A DNA stretch of 64,000 nucleotides, from the NCBI GenBank assembly GCA_037176705.1, contig CM073886.1:1178001-1242000 (forward strand), read 5' to 3'. This document shows, in pieces, positions 63,392 through 64,000 of this stretch; position 1 is the stretch's first letter; the number at the start of each line of letters is the position of its first letter. The position numbers and the translations under genes were made by a program. The DNA is from Molossus alvarezi. Lineage: Eukaryota; Chordata; Mammalia; Chiroptera; Molossidae. The notes under the pieces are model-generated. The model saw only the letters and a list, made by a program, of their open reading frames with translations. It was not told where the DNA came from and searched no databases.

Positions 63392-63621
63392 ATCCTCACC
63401 TGAGGACATTTTTTCATTTTTTGTTCAGGTAGAGTGGGAGGGAGAGAGAGGAACAGAGAGAGAGAGAGAAACATCGATGTGAAAGGAACACATCGAGTGG
63501 CTGCCACCCACACAACCAACCAGGGCCGGGGACAAACTGCAACCGAGGTACGTGCCCTTAGCGGGAACCGAACCTGGACCGCAGGCCGACGCTCTAACCG
63601 CTGAGCCAAACCAGCCAGGGC
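63390..63621 (-). mobile_element. VES-type SINE, best preserved copy
   Basis: Minus-strand head begins gccctggctggtttggctca, with a clear A box (TGGCTCAGCGGT) and B box (GGTTCGGTTCC), then the family body, a (GA)n section and an ATCC/ATAT tail. It is the least diverged SINE in the window and the main support for a bat origin. Imperfect TSD gatttggtaac / gatttgataatg. Confidence 0.93.
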
Positions 63622-64000
63622 GATTTGATAATGTTTTTTAAAGAATTTTGGTATCAATGTTCATCAGAGATATTGACATGCAGTTTTCTTTCTTTGTAGT
63701 GTCTTTTTCTGGTTTTGAAATTAAAATTATGCTAGCCTCATAAAACAAGTTTGGAAGTCTTCCTTCTTTTTGAATTATTTGGAATAGTTTGAGAATGGGT
63801 GTTAGTTCTTCTTTGAATGTTTGGTAAAACTCTTTCATGAAGCCATCGGGCCTGGGCTTTTGTTTACTGGGAGAGTCCTGAATACATCCTCAATTTCCTT
63901 AGTGGTTATTGGTCTGTTCAAGTTTTCTAGTCTCTTTTGGGAGACTATGTGTTTCTAAAAATTTGTCCACTTCTCATAGATTGTCAAATTTGTTGCCATA

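Larger units (their letters stand above)
60701..64000 (-). mobile_element. Old L1 element M (3'UTR and ORF2), runs off right edge
   Basis: Minus-strand L1 from the A-tail (gtttattaattcatttttgttac) through the 3'UTR and ORF2 to the region before the RT core at the window edge. The RT active-site region is at about 62,870-62,900, where LADDIILYI is found in the open stretch 62,898-62,683. It is interrupted by VES SINEs at 61,551-61,782 and 63,390-63,621. Many frameshifts and stops. Confidence 0.88.

Noticed and set aside
63560..63621. tRNA gene on the minus strand
   Set aside because: A and B boxes are present, but this is the tRNA-derived head of a VES SINE, followed by the SINE body and tail, not a cloverleaf tRNA gene.

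Overview
This is a piece of a mammalian nuclear genome and almost certainly from a bat. Six short SINEs have a tRNA-like head with A-box and B-box-like sequence, a (GA)-rich middle and the conserved ends typical of the chiropteran VES SINE family. Nearly everything else is LINE-1 (L1). I see no single-copy host gene, exon, rRNA, functional tRNA or CRISPR array. By eye about 95% of the 64 kb is L1, SINE or L1-related tandem repeat. Only about 2.4 kb is unassigned (mainly 6,990-7,860, 8,658-9,060 and 34,182-35,060).

Layout. 1-6,766: two minus-strand L1s (F, whose 5' end lies at about 2,441 and which runs off the left edge, inserted in the older E). 6,772-9,571: three VES SINEs, an old plus-strand L1 scrap and unassigned sequence. 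9,690-20,424: a tandem array of about 73-bp monomers split by two plus-strand L1s, C (9,967-12,602, 13-bp TSD) and the full-length A (13,603-19,920, 16-bp TSD). 20,425-33,876: old L1 D, interrupted by the 5'-truncated L1 B (TSD up to 13 bp). The whole A-tail/array/D/B-head stretch is tandemly duplicated (about 6.8 kb, 17,367-24,170 and 24,171-30,975) by unequal recombination between the ORF2 regions of A and B. 34,390-35,055: a GC-rich non-L1 island. 35,060-46,570: minus-strand L1 H, containing a short L1 3' end, which in turn contains the nearly intact 6.06-kb L1 G. 46,590-52,482: minus-strand L1 I with a VES SINE and a half-LINE (HAL1-like) element inserted in it. 52,484-64,000: minus-strand L1s J, K (full length) and M, with two more VES SINEs.

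How the pieces relate. The L1s belong to several age layers. The older ones (E, H) carry 73-bp monomers upstream of a conserved 5'UTR block. The younger ones begin at that conserved block and have different monomers inside it (about 79 bp in F and I, about 115-132 bp in G and K). G keeps an uninterrupted ORF1 (332 codons) and an ORF2 spoiled by only two small frameshifts. All other L1 reading frames are visibly broken. The most notable items are the recent L1-mediated tandem duplication with its crossover confined to about 30 bp, the free-standing array related to L1 5'UTR monomers, the turnover of L1 promoter monomers, the ORF1-only element, and an L1 3' end shared by two L1 copies at the same ORF2 site.
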